Below are positions 1-9,155 of a DNA stretch of 64,000 nucleotides, piece by piece. The stretch lies in the NCBI RefSeq assembly GCF_023015865.1, contig NZ_JALKBC010000009.1, positions 62,001 to 126,000 on the forward strand. The letters are read 5' to 3'. Every line of letters begins with the position of its first letter. Position 1 is the first letter of the stretch. A program made the position numbers and the translations under genes. This stretch comes from Arenibacter sp. F26102 (GTDB taxonomy: Bacteria > Bacteroidota > Bacteroidia > Flavobacteriales > Flavobacteriaceae). The notes below the pieces were generated by a model. That model searched no databases, was not told the origin of the DNA, and was given only the letters and a program-made list of their open reading frames with translations.

Positions 1-919
1 TTTTTTCTTCACCATTGAAAAGGAAAAGGCCATGCCCATCTGTTGACAGCCAAACTGTCCCATTTTTATCAAGGTGGAAATCCCTGATGGGAATGTCGCC
101 ATCGACCAAAGAAATAGGTGTAAATTTGTTGTCATTTTTGGTCCACAAAATAATATTGGACAAATTATTTCCTATCCAGAAATCGTCATTGGAGTCTATG
201 TATACTGTTTTTGGTATATGGTTAAGTTCATAGGGAACGGAGACATTAATGTGTACTCTTTCAAAATTATCATTAGGCGGATCGTATCTATTAAGATATT
301 GGCCATTGGTCACAAACCAAAGTGCATTTTTGCTGTCCTTAATTATAAAATTTACACTGTTGTTGTCCAAAGAATTGGTATTGACAGCTTTATTATAATA
401 ATAGGATAAATTCAACTTTTCACTATTGCTTGGATTGTCCTGAAGATCAATTTTAATTACCCCGTTATTGGTTGCTATCCAAAGTATGTTGGTCACCGAA
501 TCATACAATAGATCGTTTATTATTTTTCTGGGGCTCCTGGAAAGGGATTGTTCCCCATATAAATTAATGCGATGAAACTTATTGGTCTTTTTATCCAAAA
601 AATTTAGCCCATTGCTCGTTCCTACCCAAAGATTGCCATATTTGTCCTCGGCTATCGTATTAATTCTATTGTTGCTTATAGAGGTGGAATCGTTAAGGAT
701 GGATCGGTATATCTCAAACCCATAGCCGTCATATTTATTTAGACCGTCTATAGTGCCAAACCACATAAAACCATCACTATCCTGAAAAATCGCCATACAA
801 GTACTGCTGGACAGACCGTCTATGGTATTTAAATTTTCAAATTTGAGATTGTTGAATTGCCCCAATACTGAATGGGATAAAAAACAAGCCATAATGATTG
901 CACATATGCGGAGGAACAT
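1..919 (-). CDS. Beta-propeller sensor protein, N-terminal part (hybrid two-component or related regulator)
   Basis: An open frame without stops runs from an ATG at 917-919 off the left window edge (about 306 residues visible). It starts with a short signal peptide ending near SVLGQ, followed by repeated two-component-regulator propeller units (GLSSSTCMAIFQDSDGFMW, then NLWVGTSNGLNFLD, ILWIATNNGVI, DFWIGNNLSN, TVWLSTDGHGLFLF). This is the periplasmic sensing part of Bacteroidota hybrid two-component systems or propeller-LuxR/histidine-kinase proteins that control polysaccharide or sugar use. The C-terminal output domain lies outside the window, so the type of regulator cannot be told. It is divergent from the exported-enzyme cluster starting near 1480 and is a plausible regulator of it (inference). 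Confidence 0.85.
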   Translation of the reverse strand, partial: MFLRICAIIMACFLSHSVLGQFNNLKFENLNTIDGLSSSTCMAIFQDSDGFMWFGTIDGLNKYDGYGFEIYRSILNDSTSISNNRINTIAEDKYGNLWVGTSNGLNFLDKKTNKFHRINLYGEQSLSRSPRKIINDLLYDSVTNILWIATNNGVIKIDLQDNPSNSEKLNLSYYYNKAVNTNSLDNNSVNFIIKDSKNALWFVTNGQYLNRYDPPNDNFERVHINVSVPYELNHIPKTVYIDSNDDFWIGNNLSNIILWTKNDNKFTPISLVDGDIPIRDFHLDKNGTVWLSTDGHGLFLFNGEEK

Positions 920-1479
920 TGCTTACAATTTGGGTTTTAAATTACTATTGGTTAAACCTATAATAAATTCGTGAAATTTGTATTGTAATAACTATGAAGT
1001 TGCTATAAGCCCTTTTGTGCACAAGATAAGCACAAAAAAGTAAACTTAAAATTAATTAACTCCCCTGCTATTAAGGTGTACGTGGATTGTTTAAGCTTAT
1101 AGGTTAAAATGCTCGACTCAATTTCGGTAGTTGCCATATTAAAAAACCGTGGTATGGAAACCAAAATGCGTTATGTAAGAAAACAATTTTCCATAAAATT
1201 TACTGTGACTCACATCAAGACAGTATTATTACTTATTGACAATTGAGGAAAAACCTGTACTCCATCGTAGTGAGTTTTTAGTCGGTTTTTCCCAAGGTAA
1301 AATTCTGTTATGGCTGTGTTACTTTAATATGTATATTTAAAAGTGAATTTTCTCCTGATCTTCGCTGGCCTAGCAATCATGTAAATGATTGGCCAGTACT
1401 TGGGTCATTTTAGGCACTTTATCCTCTAAAAAGAGGATCTAAAGTGAGCGTGAATAATTAATTGGTAACAGTCTACTTT
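920..1479. other. Divergent intergenic region, about 560 bp
   Basis: No credible gene is visible. The stretch separates the minus-strand sensor gene from the plus-strand SMP-30 gene, so it should hold both promoters. The only clear structure is the stem-loop at 1415-1446, listed separately. Confidence 0.6.
1415..1446. promoter_or_regulatory. Interrupted palindrome / stem-loop upstream of the SMP-30 gene
   Basis: CACTTTA + TCCTCT, a short A-rich loop, then AGAGGA + (TC bulge) + TAAAGTG forms a 13-bp stem. It ends 33 bases before the ATG at 1480. There is no T-run after it, so it is not a typical terminator. It could be an operator or a 5'-leader hairpin of the exported-enzyme cluster. Confidence 0.45.
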
Positions 1480-2457
1480 ATGCAAATGAAAATGAATTAC
1501 AAGTCAAGTTATTTTTTTAAATGCAAATTAGCCGCTATAGGTTTATTACTGTTAATTGTAGGATGTAAAGAAAAAATGGAAAATACCAAGAAAAAAGGAT
1601 TTCAGGATATTGTTGTTGAAGAAAATCGGAGCTTTTACCAAAGTAGCGAATTTACCAAACCTTCCCTATTTCCGTCAGGCATTGAAGGACCTGCAGTGGA
1701 TGCCAATGGAGTTTTATATGCCGTTAATTTTGAAAGTACGGGAACCATTGGACAGGTGGATTCCAATGGTGAAGCCTCCTTATTTGTTGACCTCCCTGAA
1801 GGCAGTATTGGCAATGGGATTCGTTTTAATAGCAAGGGCGATATGTTCATTGCAGATTATACAAAACATAACATATTGAAGGTGGACATGGATACCAAAG
1901 AGATCAGTGTGTTTGCCCATAATGATGCCATGAACCAGCCGAATGATATTGCAATAATGGACAACGATATACTTTTCGCCAGTGATCCCGACTGGAAAAA
2001 TTCAAAGGGGCAAATATGGAGAATAGATTCCGATGGTACTGTTACCCTCCTGGAAGGGGATATGGGAACTACCAATGGTATAGAGGTTAGTCCGGACAAC
2101 AAAACACTTTATGTCAACGAAACGGTGCAACGCAATGTATGGGCCTACGATCTTTCACCAACTGGGGAAATAAGCCATAAACGTCTACTTATTAAATTCG
2201 AAGATTTTGGAATGGACGGCATGCGTACAGACATCATGGGAAATCTATACATCACCCGTCATGGAAAAGGCACTGTGGTTAAGGTTTCGCCCGATGGTAA
2301 AATTCTGAAGGAAATTGAATTAAAGGGTAAAACCCCATCAAACATTGCATTTGGCGGAAGTGAAGGTACTAAGGCCTTTATAACACTGCAGGACAATGGT
2401 AATTTTGAAACCTTTGATACGGAACATCCTGGGAGGGAATTTTTAATGAAAAAGTAA
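1480..2457 (+). CDS. SMP-30/gluconolactonase-like lipoprotein
   Basis: This is a predicted lipoprotein with a hydrophobic N-terminus ending in the lipobox LIVGC (Cys about residue 29). A six-bladed propeller of the SMP-30/gluconolactonase/strictosidine-synthase type follows: GIEGPAVDANGVLYAVNFE, GNGIRFNSKGDMFIADY, NQPNDIAIMDNDILFASD, TNGIEVSPDNKTLYVNE, GMDGMRTDIMGNLYITRH. Known relatives hydrolyse sugar lactones using a divalent metal. An export lipobox places it in the periplasm or at the cell surface. The reading frame is open further upstream to a TTG at 1462, but ATG at 1480 (or 1492) gives a proper signal peptide. As first gene of the 1480-8132 set, a lactonase would fit after the haem-c dehydrogenase encoded at 5916 (inference). 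The substrate is unknown. Confidence 0.8.
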   Translation: MQMKMNYKSSYFFKCKLAAIGLLLLIVGCKEKMENTKKKGFQDIVVEENRSFYQSSEFTKPSLFPSGIEGPAVDANGVLYAVNFESTGTIGQVDSNGEASLFVDLPEGSIGNGIRFNSKGDMFIADYTKHNILKVDMDTKEISVFAHNDAMNQPNDIAIMDNDILFASDPDWKNSKGQIWRIDSDGTVTLLEGDMGTTNGIEVSPDNKTLYVNETVQRNVWAYDLSPTGEISHKRLLIKFEDFGMDGMRTDIMGNLYITRHGKGTVVKVSPDGKILKEIELKGKTPSNIAFGGSEGTKAFITLQDNGNFETFDTEHPGREFLMKK

Positions 2458-2781
2458 CTTTAGATTTCCAAACCGAAGAGTGCTATATTTATGTACTGCA
2501 ATGTTTGGGGGTGGTGCTAGAAACTTGGCAATTTTTGGCTTCCTGAGACGCCCAAAACAATAATATGGGCGAATATTTCAAGATAGCGAAAATTTCATAT
2601 ATTCATGATGAGGACATTAGGTGGTTAAAAGACAAGTATTTACAGGTTTTAGAGTGTCATTTGTCAATCAATTTAGATAAGAACATGAACTTTTAGAAGT
2701 TTAGGAATTGTCCAATTAAGAACTGATAAATAGGCTATAAATCAATTTTACATAAAACAAATAATCATAATTTCAATAGGC
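2458..2781. other. Intergenic region, about 320 bp
   Basis: No gene, strong hairpin terminator or repeat is recognisable. The size suggests that the RidA gene at 2782 may have its own promoter rather than being read only from the SMP-30 promoter. Confidence 0.5.
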
Positions 2782-3258
2782 ATGGAAAACAAAACAACAA
2801 GAAGAGCATCTTTCAAGAAACTGGGAATGGGATTGGCAGCTATGTTTGGCCTAGGTGCCGCCGCCAAGGCAATGGACGGTGGATCAAAACCAAAAAAAGA
2901 AGTCGTAGGTGACATCGTTATGGATCAGGATATTCCATTATTTTCAGGAGGCGTAAAACACGGGAATACTCTTTATATTGCTGGGAAAGGCGCGCATGTG
3001 GAACCTTTTGAGATCAAGGCACATACCGAAATTGTATTGCAAGAGCTGGAAAAGGAGCTGAAAAAACATGGTTCTTCCATGGAAAAGGTACTCAAGGTTA
3101 ATGTTTATTTGGCAGATTTGGCGGACTACAAAGGCATGAACGAAGTGTTCAGGGGCCGTTTTGGACCTAACCCTCCAGTAAGGACTACTGTTGCTACGTA
3201 TGGGGGTGTTCCAGGGAATTCGCTGGTGGAAATGGACTGTATTGCCGCTTTGGACTAG
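2782..3258 (+). CDS. RidA/YjgF family protein with Tat-type signal
   Basis: The protein has 158 residues, with a RidA (YjgF/YER057c/UK114) domain from about residue 50 to the end. The family's imine-binding Arg is visible in PPVRTTVAT (R134), followed by the usual PGNSLVEMDCIA strand. RidA proteins hydrolyse reactive enamine/imine intermediates made by PLP enzymes and are normally cytoplasmic, about 125-130 aa long. This one carries an extra N-terminus with a twin-arginine motif (TTRRASFKKLG) and a hydrophobic Ala/Gly-rich segment, so Tat export is predicted. It lies 35 bp upstream of the RraA-like gene in a set of exported proteins. A second exported RidA is found at 55835. Confidence 0.85.
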   Translation: MENKTTRRASFKKLGMGLAAMFGLGAAAKAMDGGSKPKKEVVGDIVMDQDIPLFSGGVKHGNTLYIAGKGAHVEPFEIKAHTEIVLQELEKELKKHGSSMEKVLKVNVYLADLADYKGMNEVFRGRFGPNPPVRTTVATYGGVPGNSLVEMDCIAALD

Positions 3259-3293
3259 ATAACCGATCAACATCTGATAAACCTTTTTACACA

Positions 3294-4220
3294 ATGAAGT
3301 TCAATATAATTGCACTATTCCTTTTTTCATTTTTACTCACTTTTAATGTCTTGGGGCAGACCATTTCCAAGGAGGAACTTATTTTTTTGACCTCCGAATG
3401 GAAAGGGGAACGCTTTGATGACGGGCGTCCAAAAATACCGGACGAACTATTGGAGCGGGCAAAAAAAATTGGTATCGATGATGCTTGGACGGTCCTTGAA
3501 AATGAAGGATATAAGAATCAGTTCGAAGGCAATTGGAAAATGGTACATGACGATGTTCCCGTTGTTGGCAGAGCACTTACGGCATTGTTCATGCCGAGTC
3601 GCCCCGATGTGGAGAGGAACGTTAAGGAAAGAGGAATAAATTCGCAGGGCAGGAAGGGCAATACCAATTCATGGCCCATTGAGGTACTCACTAAGGGCGA
3701 CGTATATGTGGCGGATAGTTTTGGTAAAATAGATGCGGGTACCCTTATGGGAGCTACGCTGGCAACTTCAATTTACAGCAAGTCCGGTAATGGAGTGGTC
3801 TTTAATGGCAGTGCAAGGGATTTGGAGAGTATAAGCCAGATAAAAGGATTCAATGCCTTTGTCCGCGATTTTCACCCGTCTTTTTTGGAGGAAGAAGTAC
3901 TAATGGGGCTCAACACCCCTATACGTATCGGTCAGGTAATGGTCTTGCCAGGAGACCTTGTTGTGGCAAAGAGGGAAGGGGTATTGTTCATTCCTGCCCA
4001 TTTGGCCGAACAGGTAGTGGGTACGGCTGAATTTGTTGCCCTTAAGGATCAGTTTGGCTTTGAGATGGTGAGAACTAAGAAATATTCTACCGGGGAGATA
4101 GATAGTGATTGGAACGAAAAGCTAAAAGAGGAATTTTATGAATGGCTGGACAAACATCCGGAATTGATAAAAATGTCCAAGGAGACTTTAAATAAGATTT
4201 TAAGCAAAAGGACATGGTAG
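3294..4220 (+). CDS. RraA-like protein (HMG/CHA aldolase family) with signal peptide
   Basis: The 308-aa product starts with a Sec signal peptide (hydrophobic FLFSFLLTFNVLGQ). The RraA/4-hydroxy-4-methyl-2-oxoglutarate aldolase fold covers about residues 90-260. It shows the family's G-x-x-R-D motif (GSARD, R175/D176) and the typical PGDLVVAKREGVLFIPAHLAE segment. Relatives are metal-dependent class II pyruvate aldolases/oxaloacetate decarboxylases, or the RNase E inhibitor RraA. An extracytoplasmic location makes the aldolase-type role more likely than RNase control. It is about 100 residues longer than plain RraA. Its stop overlaps an ATG used or read through by the next gene, so tight coupling is likely. 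The substrate is unknown. Confidence 0.8.
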   Translation: MKFNIIALFLFSFLLTFNVLGQTISKEELIFLTSEWKGERFDDGRPKIPDELLERAKKIGIDDAWTVLENEGYKNQFEGNWKMVHDDVPVVGRALTALFMPSRPDVERNVKERGINSQGRKGNTNSWPIEVLTKGDVYVADSFGKIDAGTLMGATLATSIYSKSGNGVVFNGSARDLESISQIKGFNAFVRDFHPSFLEEEVLMGLNTPIRIGQVMVLPGDLVVAKREGVLFIPAHLAEQVVGTAEFVALKDQFGFEMVRTKKYSTGEIDSDWNEKLKEEFYEWLDKHPELIKMSKETLNKILSKRTW

Positions 4221-4240
4221 TCGGAGCACGGGAATTAATA

Positions 4241-4738
4241 ATGAGTGCAAAGAGCAGCTGGACCATTGCTTTGTTGGTCCTGTTCCTATTTATAGGGTGT
4301 AAGCAAAATACAGATCATAATAAATCCGAAACTATAACAACTACTACCATGGTAGGGCAAGATCCGCCCACAACCGATGCAGTTCAACAGGCAGTATCCA
4401 TTTTTAATGAAGCTATGGTGAGCCCTACCGTGGAACTCATGGACGACCTATGTGCGGACGAGCTTACTTACGGCCATTCCAGTGGACTAATCCAGAACAA
4501 GGCAGAATTTATAGACGATATTGTTAACGGGCCATTCGATTTTTTGTCTGTGGAAGCTGCAGATCAGTCGATCCATATTTCGGGAAATACAGCCATAGTT
4601 CGCCATATTTTTTTGGCCAAGGGCACCAATGCCGGGGAGGATGCGGATGTCCGTATAGGCAATGTACAGGTATACCAAAAAGACAGGCAGGGTAAACTTA
4701 AACTTTTGGCCAGACAGGCCTATAAATTGCCCAACTAG
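4241..4738 (+). CDS. NTF2-like (SnoaL/DUF4440-type) lipoprotein
   Basis: This is a small lipoprotein with lipobox LFIGC after a hydrophobic stretch. An NTF2-like cone domain follows: AVSIFNEAMVSPTVELMDDLCADELTYGHSSG split over helix and strand, then NKAEFIDDIVNG and GNTAIVRHIFLAKG. Such domains bind small ligands or act as isomerases/cyclases; no catalytic set can be assigned here. The frame also has an ATG at 4214 overlapping the RraA-like stop, but the ATG at 4241 directly precedes a normal lipoprotein signal and is preferred. It sits between the RraA-like gene and the transporter gene, in the same transcription direction. Confidence 0.75.
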   Translation: MSAKSSWTIALLVLFLFIGCKQNTDHNKSETITTTTMVGQDPPTTDAVQQAVSIFNEAMVSPTVELMDDLCADELTYGHSSGLIQNKAEFIDDIVNGPFDFLSVEAADQSIHISGNTAIVRHIFLAKGTNAGEDADVRIGNVQVYQKDRQGKLKLLARQAYKLPN

Positions 4739-4765
4739 AACCATAATAACCTAAACCAAACTATT

Positions 4766-5854
4766 TTGAAAAAATTGAATATTTATTCCATTAGCCTTGG
4801 CATGGCTGCCATATTGCTGTTGGCAATTTTGGGCCTGATCTTTACCCGTAATATTGAACATGCCGGGCTTGTGATAATGGCCTTTTTTGCACTTCTGGCC
4901 TTTGGCTTCAGTGGATATAAAACCCTGAACAGTTATGTATTTACAGCATCCATATTTGCCGGAGTAGCCCTAGCGCTATATTACCCCCAATACTTTTTGC
5001 AGATAGGTGATTTTAAACTTACTGCACTGATTATACCCTTGATCCAACTCATTATGTTCGGCATGGGAACCTCAATGAAACTGGGCGATTTTGCAGAAGT
5101 TATCAAGTCGCCCAAAGGGGTAATGGTCGGAGTCTCGGCACAGTTGGGAATTATGCCAATTATGGGTTTTGTTCTGGCAAAATATAGCAATTTTCCCCCT
5201 GAGATTGCGGCTGGGATCGTTTTGATCGGTTGTTCCCCTAGTGGGGTGGCATCCAATGTAATGGCATATTTGGCGAAGGCCAACCTAGCGCTTTCCATCA
5301 CAATTACCTCCATCTCCACAATTCTTGCACCCTTTGTAACACCACTTCTTATGAAGTTCTTGGCTGGCGAATTTATTGAGATTGATGTGATGGAAATGAT
5401 GTGGAGTATTGTAAAGATGATTATTTTGCCCCTCGGTGTTGGACTTCTTTTTAACCGTTTGCGGGGAGATAGGGCAAAATGGATGGACAAGGCACTTCCT
5501 GTAATTTCCATGTTGGGGATCGGCCTTATAATCGTGGTAATTACGGCAGCAGGGAGGGATAGTCTTTTGGATATCGGAGGTATATTAATGTTGTTGGTGC
5601 TTATTCACAACTTATTTGGGTACATGCTTGGATATTGGTATGCCCGACTATTGCGATTGAATGAGCAGGATTCACGTACCATTGCATTGGAGGTGGGGAT
5701 GCAGAATGGTGGCCTTGCTTCGGGCATCGCAAATTCATTGGGTAAGATAGCAACAATGGGTCTGGCACCGGCCGTATTTGGACCATTAATGAATATTACA
5801 GGGTCTATTTTGGCCTCCTATTGGCACAAGAGACCTCCAAAAGAAGGCCAATGA
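4766..5854 (+). CDS. Bile acid:sodium symporter (BASS/SBF) family transporter
   Basis: The 362-aa integral membrane protein has about ten hydrophobic segments. It carries the two SBF-family motifs that form the Na+/substrate site: GCSPSGVASNVMAYLAKA (from G155) and E-x-G-x-Q-N (E309 to N314, EVGMQNGGLASG). Family members import organic anions such as bile acids, pyruvate, pantoate or keto acids with sodium. The likely start is a TTG at 4766, since the residues right after it (KKLNIYSISLG) form a normal N-terminus and no ATG lies closer to the preceding gene. Placed between exported catabolic enzymes, it could take up the organic-acid product they release (inference). Confidence 0.85.
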   Translation: MKKLNIYSISLGMAAILLLAILGLIFTRNIEHAGLVIMAFFALLAFGFSGYKTLNSYVFTASIFAGVALALYYPQYFLQIGDFKLTALIIPLIQLIMFGMGTSMKLGDFAEVIKSPKGVMVGVSAQLGIMPIMGFVLAKYSNFPPEIAAGIVLIGCSPSGVASNVMAYLAKANLALSITITSISTILAPFVTPLLMKFLAGEFIEIDVMEMMWSIVKMIILPLGVGLLFNRLRGDRAKWMDKALPVISMLGIGLIIVVITAAGRDSLLDIGGILMLLVLIHNLFGYMLGYWYARLLRLNEQDSRTIALEVGMQNGGLASGIANSLGKIATMGLAPAVFGPLMNITGSILASYWHKRPPKEGQ

Positions 5855-5915
5855 TTCAAATATTAAAGTTAAATTTGCCCAAACTGCAAATATTTGAATA
5901 ACAAGTTGATTAATT

Positions 5916-8132
5916 ATGAATAAAATTATTGGATGCTTACTTCTATTGGGGATAGTTGGTTGTGGAAAAAAGGAATACAAGGATAAGATTTATGTAAAAC
6001 CAGAAATTGTAAGGGAAGCTCCGTCAGATTTTCTTTCTCCCGAGGAAAGTCTTGAAAAGTTTTATTTGCCCGAGGGATATAAGATAGAGCTGGTGGCATC
6101 CGAACCTATGGTAAATGAACCTGTAGCAATTGCCTGGGATGGGAATGGAAAAATGTATGTGGCCCAAATGGACACTTATATGCAAAATGTGGATGCAGTT
6201 GGTGAAGATGAACCTATTAGTCAGATAAAACTCCTGGTAGACCTGGATGGGGATGGGAAAATGGACAAGAGTACCGTCTTTATTGATAGTCTTTTATTAC
6301 CCAGAATGATTTTGCCTCTCGATGACCGACTTATTGTGAATGAAACTTATTCTTATGATTTATGGAGCTATAGGGATACCGATAACGATGGGGTGGCAGA
6401 CGAAAAGATCAGGGTTTATGAAAATCCAAAAAGAAGGGGAGGTAACCTGGAGCACCAACAGAGTGGTTTGGTTTGGAACTTGGATAATTGGGTGTACACC
6501 ACCTATAACCCCCTGCGGTTCAGATTTAACAAAGACGGTGTTCAAGTGGATTCTTTGGTCGGTGGTTCCAGCGGACAATGGGGTCTGACCCAGGACGATT
6601 TGGGAAATATGTATTATTCTTCTGCAGGATCTGAAATAGCAGCATATAATTTTCAAATACCTCCTATATATGGTGATTTAAACCCAGAGGGCCAGATTTC
6701 AGAGGGATTTATGGAACCTTGGCCAGTTGTTGGCACACCTGATGTTCAAGGAGGTGCAGAATTAAGGTTAAAGCCAGATGGCACCCTTAATAAATTTACC
6801 GGGGTTGCCGGACAAGAGATATTTAGGGGCGATAAATTGCCTCCTTCAACCTATGGGGACCTTTTTATTCCGGAACCTGTGGGCAGATTGGTACGTAGGG
6901 CAAAAATAAAAAATGAGAACGGGAAAAAAGTGCTGTATAATGCCTATGATGAGGCCGAGTTCTTGGCGTCTACGGATTTGAATTTTAGACCTGTACAGGC
7001 ACAAACAGGACCGGATGGTAGTCTTTATATTGTAGATATGTACCGGGGCATTATCCAGGAAGGCAACTGGACCAGGGAAGGTAGTCATTTAAGGCCGGTT
7101 ATTCTTCGTAAAGGATTGGACAAGAACATAGGTCGGGGAAGGATATACCGTATAGTACATGAAGACATTAAACCTGCAGGAAAGCCAAATCTTTTGGATA
7201 AATCTGCTGCCGAACTAGTGGATTATTTAGGACATCCCAACGGATGGTATAGGAATACTGCACAAAAGCTTATCATAATAAAAGGAGATATGGGAGTTGT
7301 TCCCGAGCTAAAGGAAATAGCCCTGGATAATGAATCCTTTTGGACAGATAACTTTGGGGATAAGGATTATGCACTCCAGAGGGTTCATGCTCTATGGACA
7401 TTGGAAGGGCTTGGAGTTGTAGACAGGAATTTGGTACTCGAAAAGTTCAACGACGAGGATTATAGGGTCCGTATAGCAGCTGTCCGCCTAAGTGAGGAAT
7501 TTTTGAAGAAGGACGATCAAGGAATTTTAAAGGCATTGGTCACTTTGCAAAATGATGTCGATATTAATGTGATAAATCAGTTGGCACTGAGTTTACGATA
7601 TTCCAAAAGTTCGGAAGCCGAAGAACTATCCAGTGCCATAGGTACTCAATATGAGGATAATGAAATGGTGACTGCTTCCATTGCACTTGGGATAAAAGCC
7701 AAGGATTCCGATTTTCTGAAATTCAAGGAAAAAATTGCCAACAATAGTAGAATTCATAAAATAACGGCCTTGGCCGGATATGACATTTATAAGCAGACCT
7801 GTGTTACCTGTCATGGTCCTGATTTAAAAGGGGTTCCAAGTGGTGAAAATTCCTTGATAGCACCGCCATTAATAGGGTCACTTAGGGTAACGGGGGATAA
7901 GGATGTACTTGTAAGTATCCTATTAAACGGATTAACCGGTCCAATAGAAGGTAAGGAATATGGCATTATGCTTCCAATGGGCTCCAATGATGATGAGTGG
8001 ATAGGTCAAGTAGCTACCTACATCCGTGCCATGAACAGTGCGTCTATGGTCCGTGAAAAAGAAGTAGGCGACATAAGGGCAAAAAATTCGGACAGGAAAA
8101 GCTATTGGACATTAAAAGAACTGTTGAATTAG
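5916..8132 (+). CDS. Haem-c lipoprotein dehydrogenase (PVC-type, sorbosone-dehydrogenase-like propeller plus cytochrome c)
   Basis: The 738-residue lipoprotein (lipobox IVGC) has three parts. A PQQ-type or DUF7133 sugar-dehydrogenase-like beta-propeller covers about residues 45-400 (FYLPEGYKIELVASEP start, GPDGSLYIVDMYRGIIQ end). A HEAT-like helical region covers about 420-600. A C-terminal cytochrome c domain has the haem motif C-V-T-C-H at 629-633 and a likely Met ligand near GIMLPMG. This architecture is common in Planctomycetes/Verrucomicrobia proteins called putative membrane-bound dehydrogenases and is also found in Bacteroidota. It is expected to oxidise a sugar or alcohol outside the cytoplasm and pass electrons through haem c. 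It is the last gene before the convergent minus-strand cluster (22-bp gap). Confidence 0.8.
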   Translation: MNKIIGCLLLLGIVGCGKKEYKDKIYVKPEIVREAPSDFLSPEESLEKFYLPEGYKIELVASEPMVNEPVAIAWDGNGKMYVAQMDTYMQNVDAVGEDEPISQIKLLVDLDGDGKMDKSTVFIDSLLLPRMILPLDDRLIVNETYSYDLWSYRDTDNDGVADEKIRVYENPKRRGGNLEHQQSGLVWNLDNWVYTTYNPLRFRFNKDGVQVDSLVGGSSGQWGLTQDDLGNMYYSSAGSEIAAYNFQIPPIYGDLNPEGQISEGFMEPWPVVGTPDVQGGAELRLKPDGTLNKFTGVAGQEIFRGDKLPPSTYGDLFIPEPVGRLVRRAKIKNENGKKVLYNAYDEAEFLASTDLNFRPVQAQTGPDGSLYIVDMYRGIIQEGNWTREGSHLRPVILRKGLDKNIGRGRIYRIVHEDIKPAGKPNLLDKSAAELVDYLGHPNGWYRNTAQKLIIIKGDMGVVPELKEIALDNESFWTDNFGDKDYALQRVHALWTLEGLGVVDRNLVLEKFNDEDYRVRIAAVRLSEEFLKKDDQGILKALVTLQNDVDINVINQLALSLRYSKSSEAEELSSAIGTQYEDNEMVTASIALGIKAKDSDFLKFKEKIANNSRIHKITALAGYDIYKQTCVTCHGPDLKGVPSGENSLIAPPLIGSLRVTGDKDVLVSILLNGLTGPIEGKEYGIMLPMGSNDDEWIGQVATYIRAMNSASMVREKEVGDIRAKNSDRKSYWTLKELLN

Positions 8133-8154
8133 TATAAAAAGGGGTAAAAGGAGC

Positions 8155-9147
8155 CTACATGGGTATCCGTTGCCCCTTTAAATTGCTTTCCTCCAACTTT
8201 TCAATAACAACCATATTCTTAACAGCATCCTCCAAGGGAGTAGGCACTGGAGTATCGTTTTTTATCGCCAAGGCAAAAAGATCTGCCTGGATTGTGTACT
8301 GATTACACATATCAAATTCTATGGTTTGGCGCTCACCGTCTATAGTGACCCATATTTTGGAAGGCCTGTCTATAGGCGGATTAAAAGGCAGTTCAAATTT
8401 TATGTTTCCTTTGGTGCCGAAAATTTGTGCCTGTTGATTGTCGGCCAATTGTGTTGAGCTGAAGAAGACCGAAGTCCCGGTTTGAAACTCCAATATTCCT
8501 GATGCTAAAATATCTACCTTGAAATCTGGGTGATAGTCTATGACCGCGGAAATACTTTTAGGTTCCGAATTGAACAAAAAACGTGATAGGGAAATAGGGT
8601 AGCAGCCAATATCCATTAGACTTCCACCCCCGAACTCCTTATTGTTTACAATGCTATTGGGGTCATCTTCAAAAAATGAGAAGGAAGATTGAATGGTTTT
8701 AATTTCACCAATTACCTTTTGGTCCACTAATTTCTTAACCTTTATCCATTGAGGATGATGCCTGTACATAAAGGCTTCCATAACCTTTAGATGAGGATAT
8801 TTTTGGGAGACCTTCAATAACTTCTCGGCTTCCTTACTGGTTAATCCTACTGGCTTTTCAACTAAAACATGTTTGTTCGCTTCCAGAGCTTTTATGGCCC
8901 AAGCTACGTGAAGATGATTGGGTAGTGGAATATAGACAGCATCTACATCCTTATCGGCAAGTATTTCTTCGTAAGAACCGTAAAACTTTGGAATTTTAAA
9001 TCGCTCGGATATATCCTTTGCCTTGTCCAAATTCCTTGAGGCAATAGCATGAACATCTCCATGTAGGCAATTGAGCATTGCAGGAATTACGTGTTCCGTA
9101 GCAATATGGGCAGTGCCCAAAATACCCCATTTTAGTTTTTTGTCCAT
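8155..9147 (-). CDS. Gfo/Idh/MocA family oxidoreductase
   Basis: The 330-aa cytoplasmic NAD(P)-dependent dehydrogenase has a Rossmann start KWGILGTAHIATEHVIPA. The conserved E-K-P motif is present (HVLVEKPVGLT, Lys involved in catalysis), and the C-terminal domain shows GGGSLMDIGCYPI with the usual D-x-G-x-Y/H pattern. The family oxidises or reduces sugars, inositols and related compounds; the substrate is not predictable. It is the last gene of the minus-strand cluster, 8 bp after the DapA-family gene, so co-transcription is likely. Confidence 0.9.
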   Translation of the reverse strand: MDKKLKWGILGTAHIATEHVIPAMLNCLHGDVHAIASRNLDKAKDISERFKIPKFYGSYEEILADKDVDAVYIPLPNHLHVAWAIKALEANKHVLVEKPVGLTSKEAEKLLKVSQKYPHLKVMEAFMYRHHPQWIKVKKLVDQKVIGEIKTIQSSFSFFEDDPNSIVNNKEFGGGSLMDIGCYPISLSRFLFNSEPKSISAVIDYHPDFKVDILASGILEFQTGTSVFFSSTQLADNQQAQIFGTKGNIKFELPFNPPIDRPSKIWVTIDGERQTIEFDMCNQYTIQADLFALAIKNDTPVPTPLEDAVKNMVVIEKLEESNLKGQRIPM

Positions 9148-9155
9148 TACTGTTT

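Noticed and set aside
4981..5511. Minus-strand open frame of 176 codons opposite the BASS transporter gene
   Set aside because: The hydrophobic pattern is a by-product of the membrane protein on the other strand; no start context or family.
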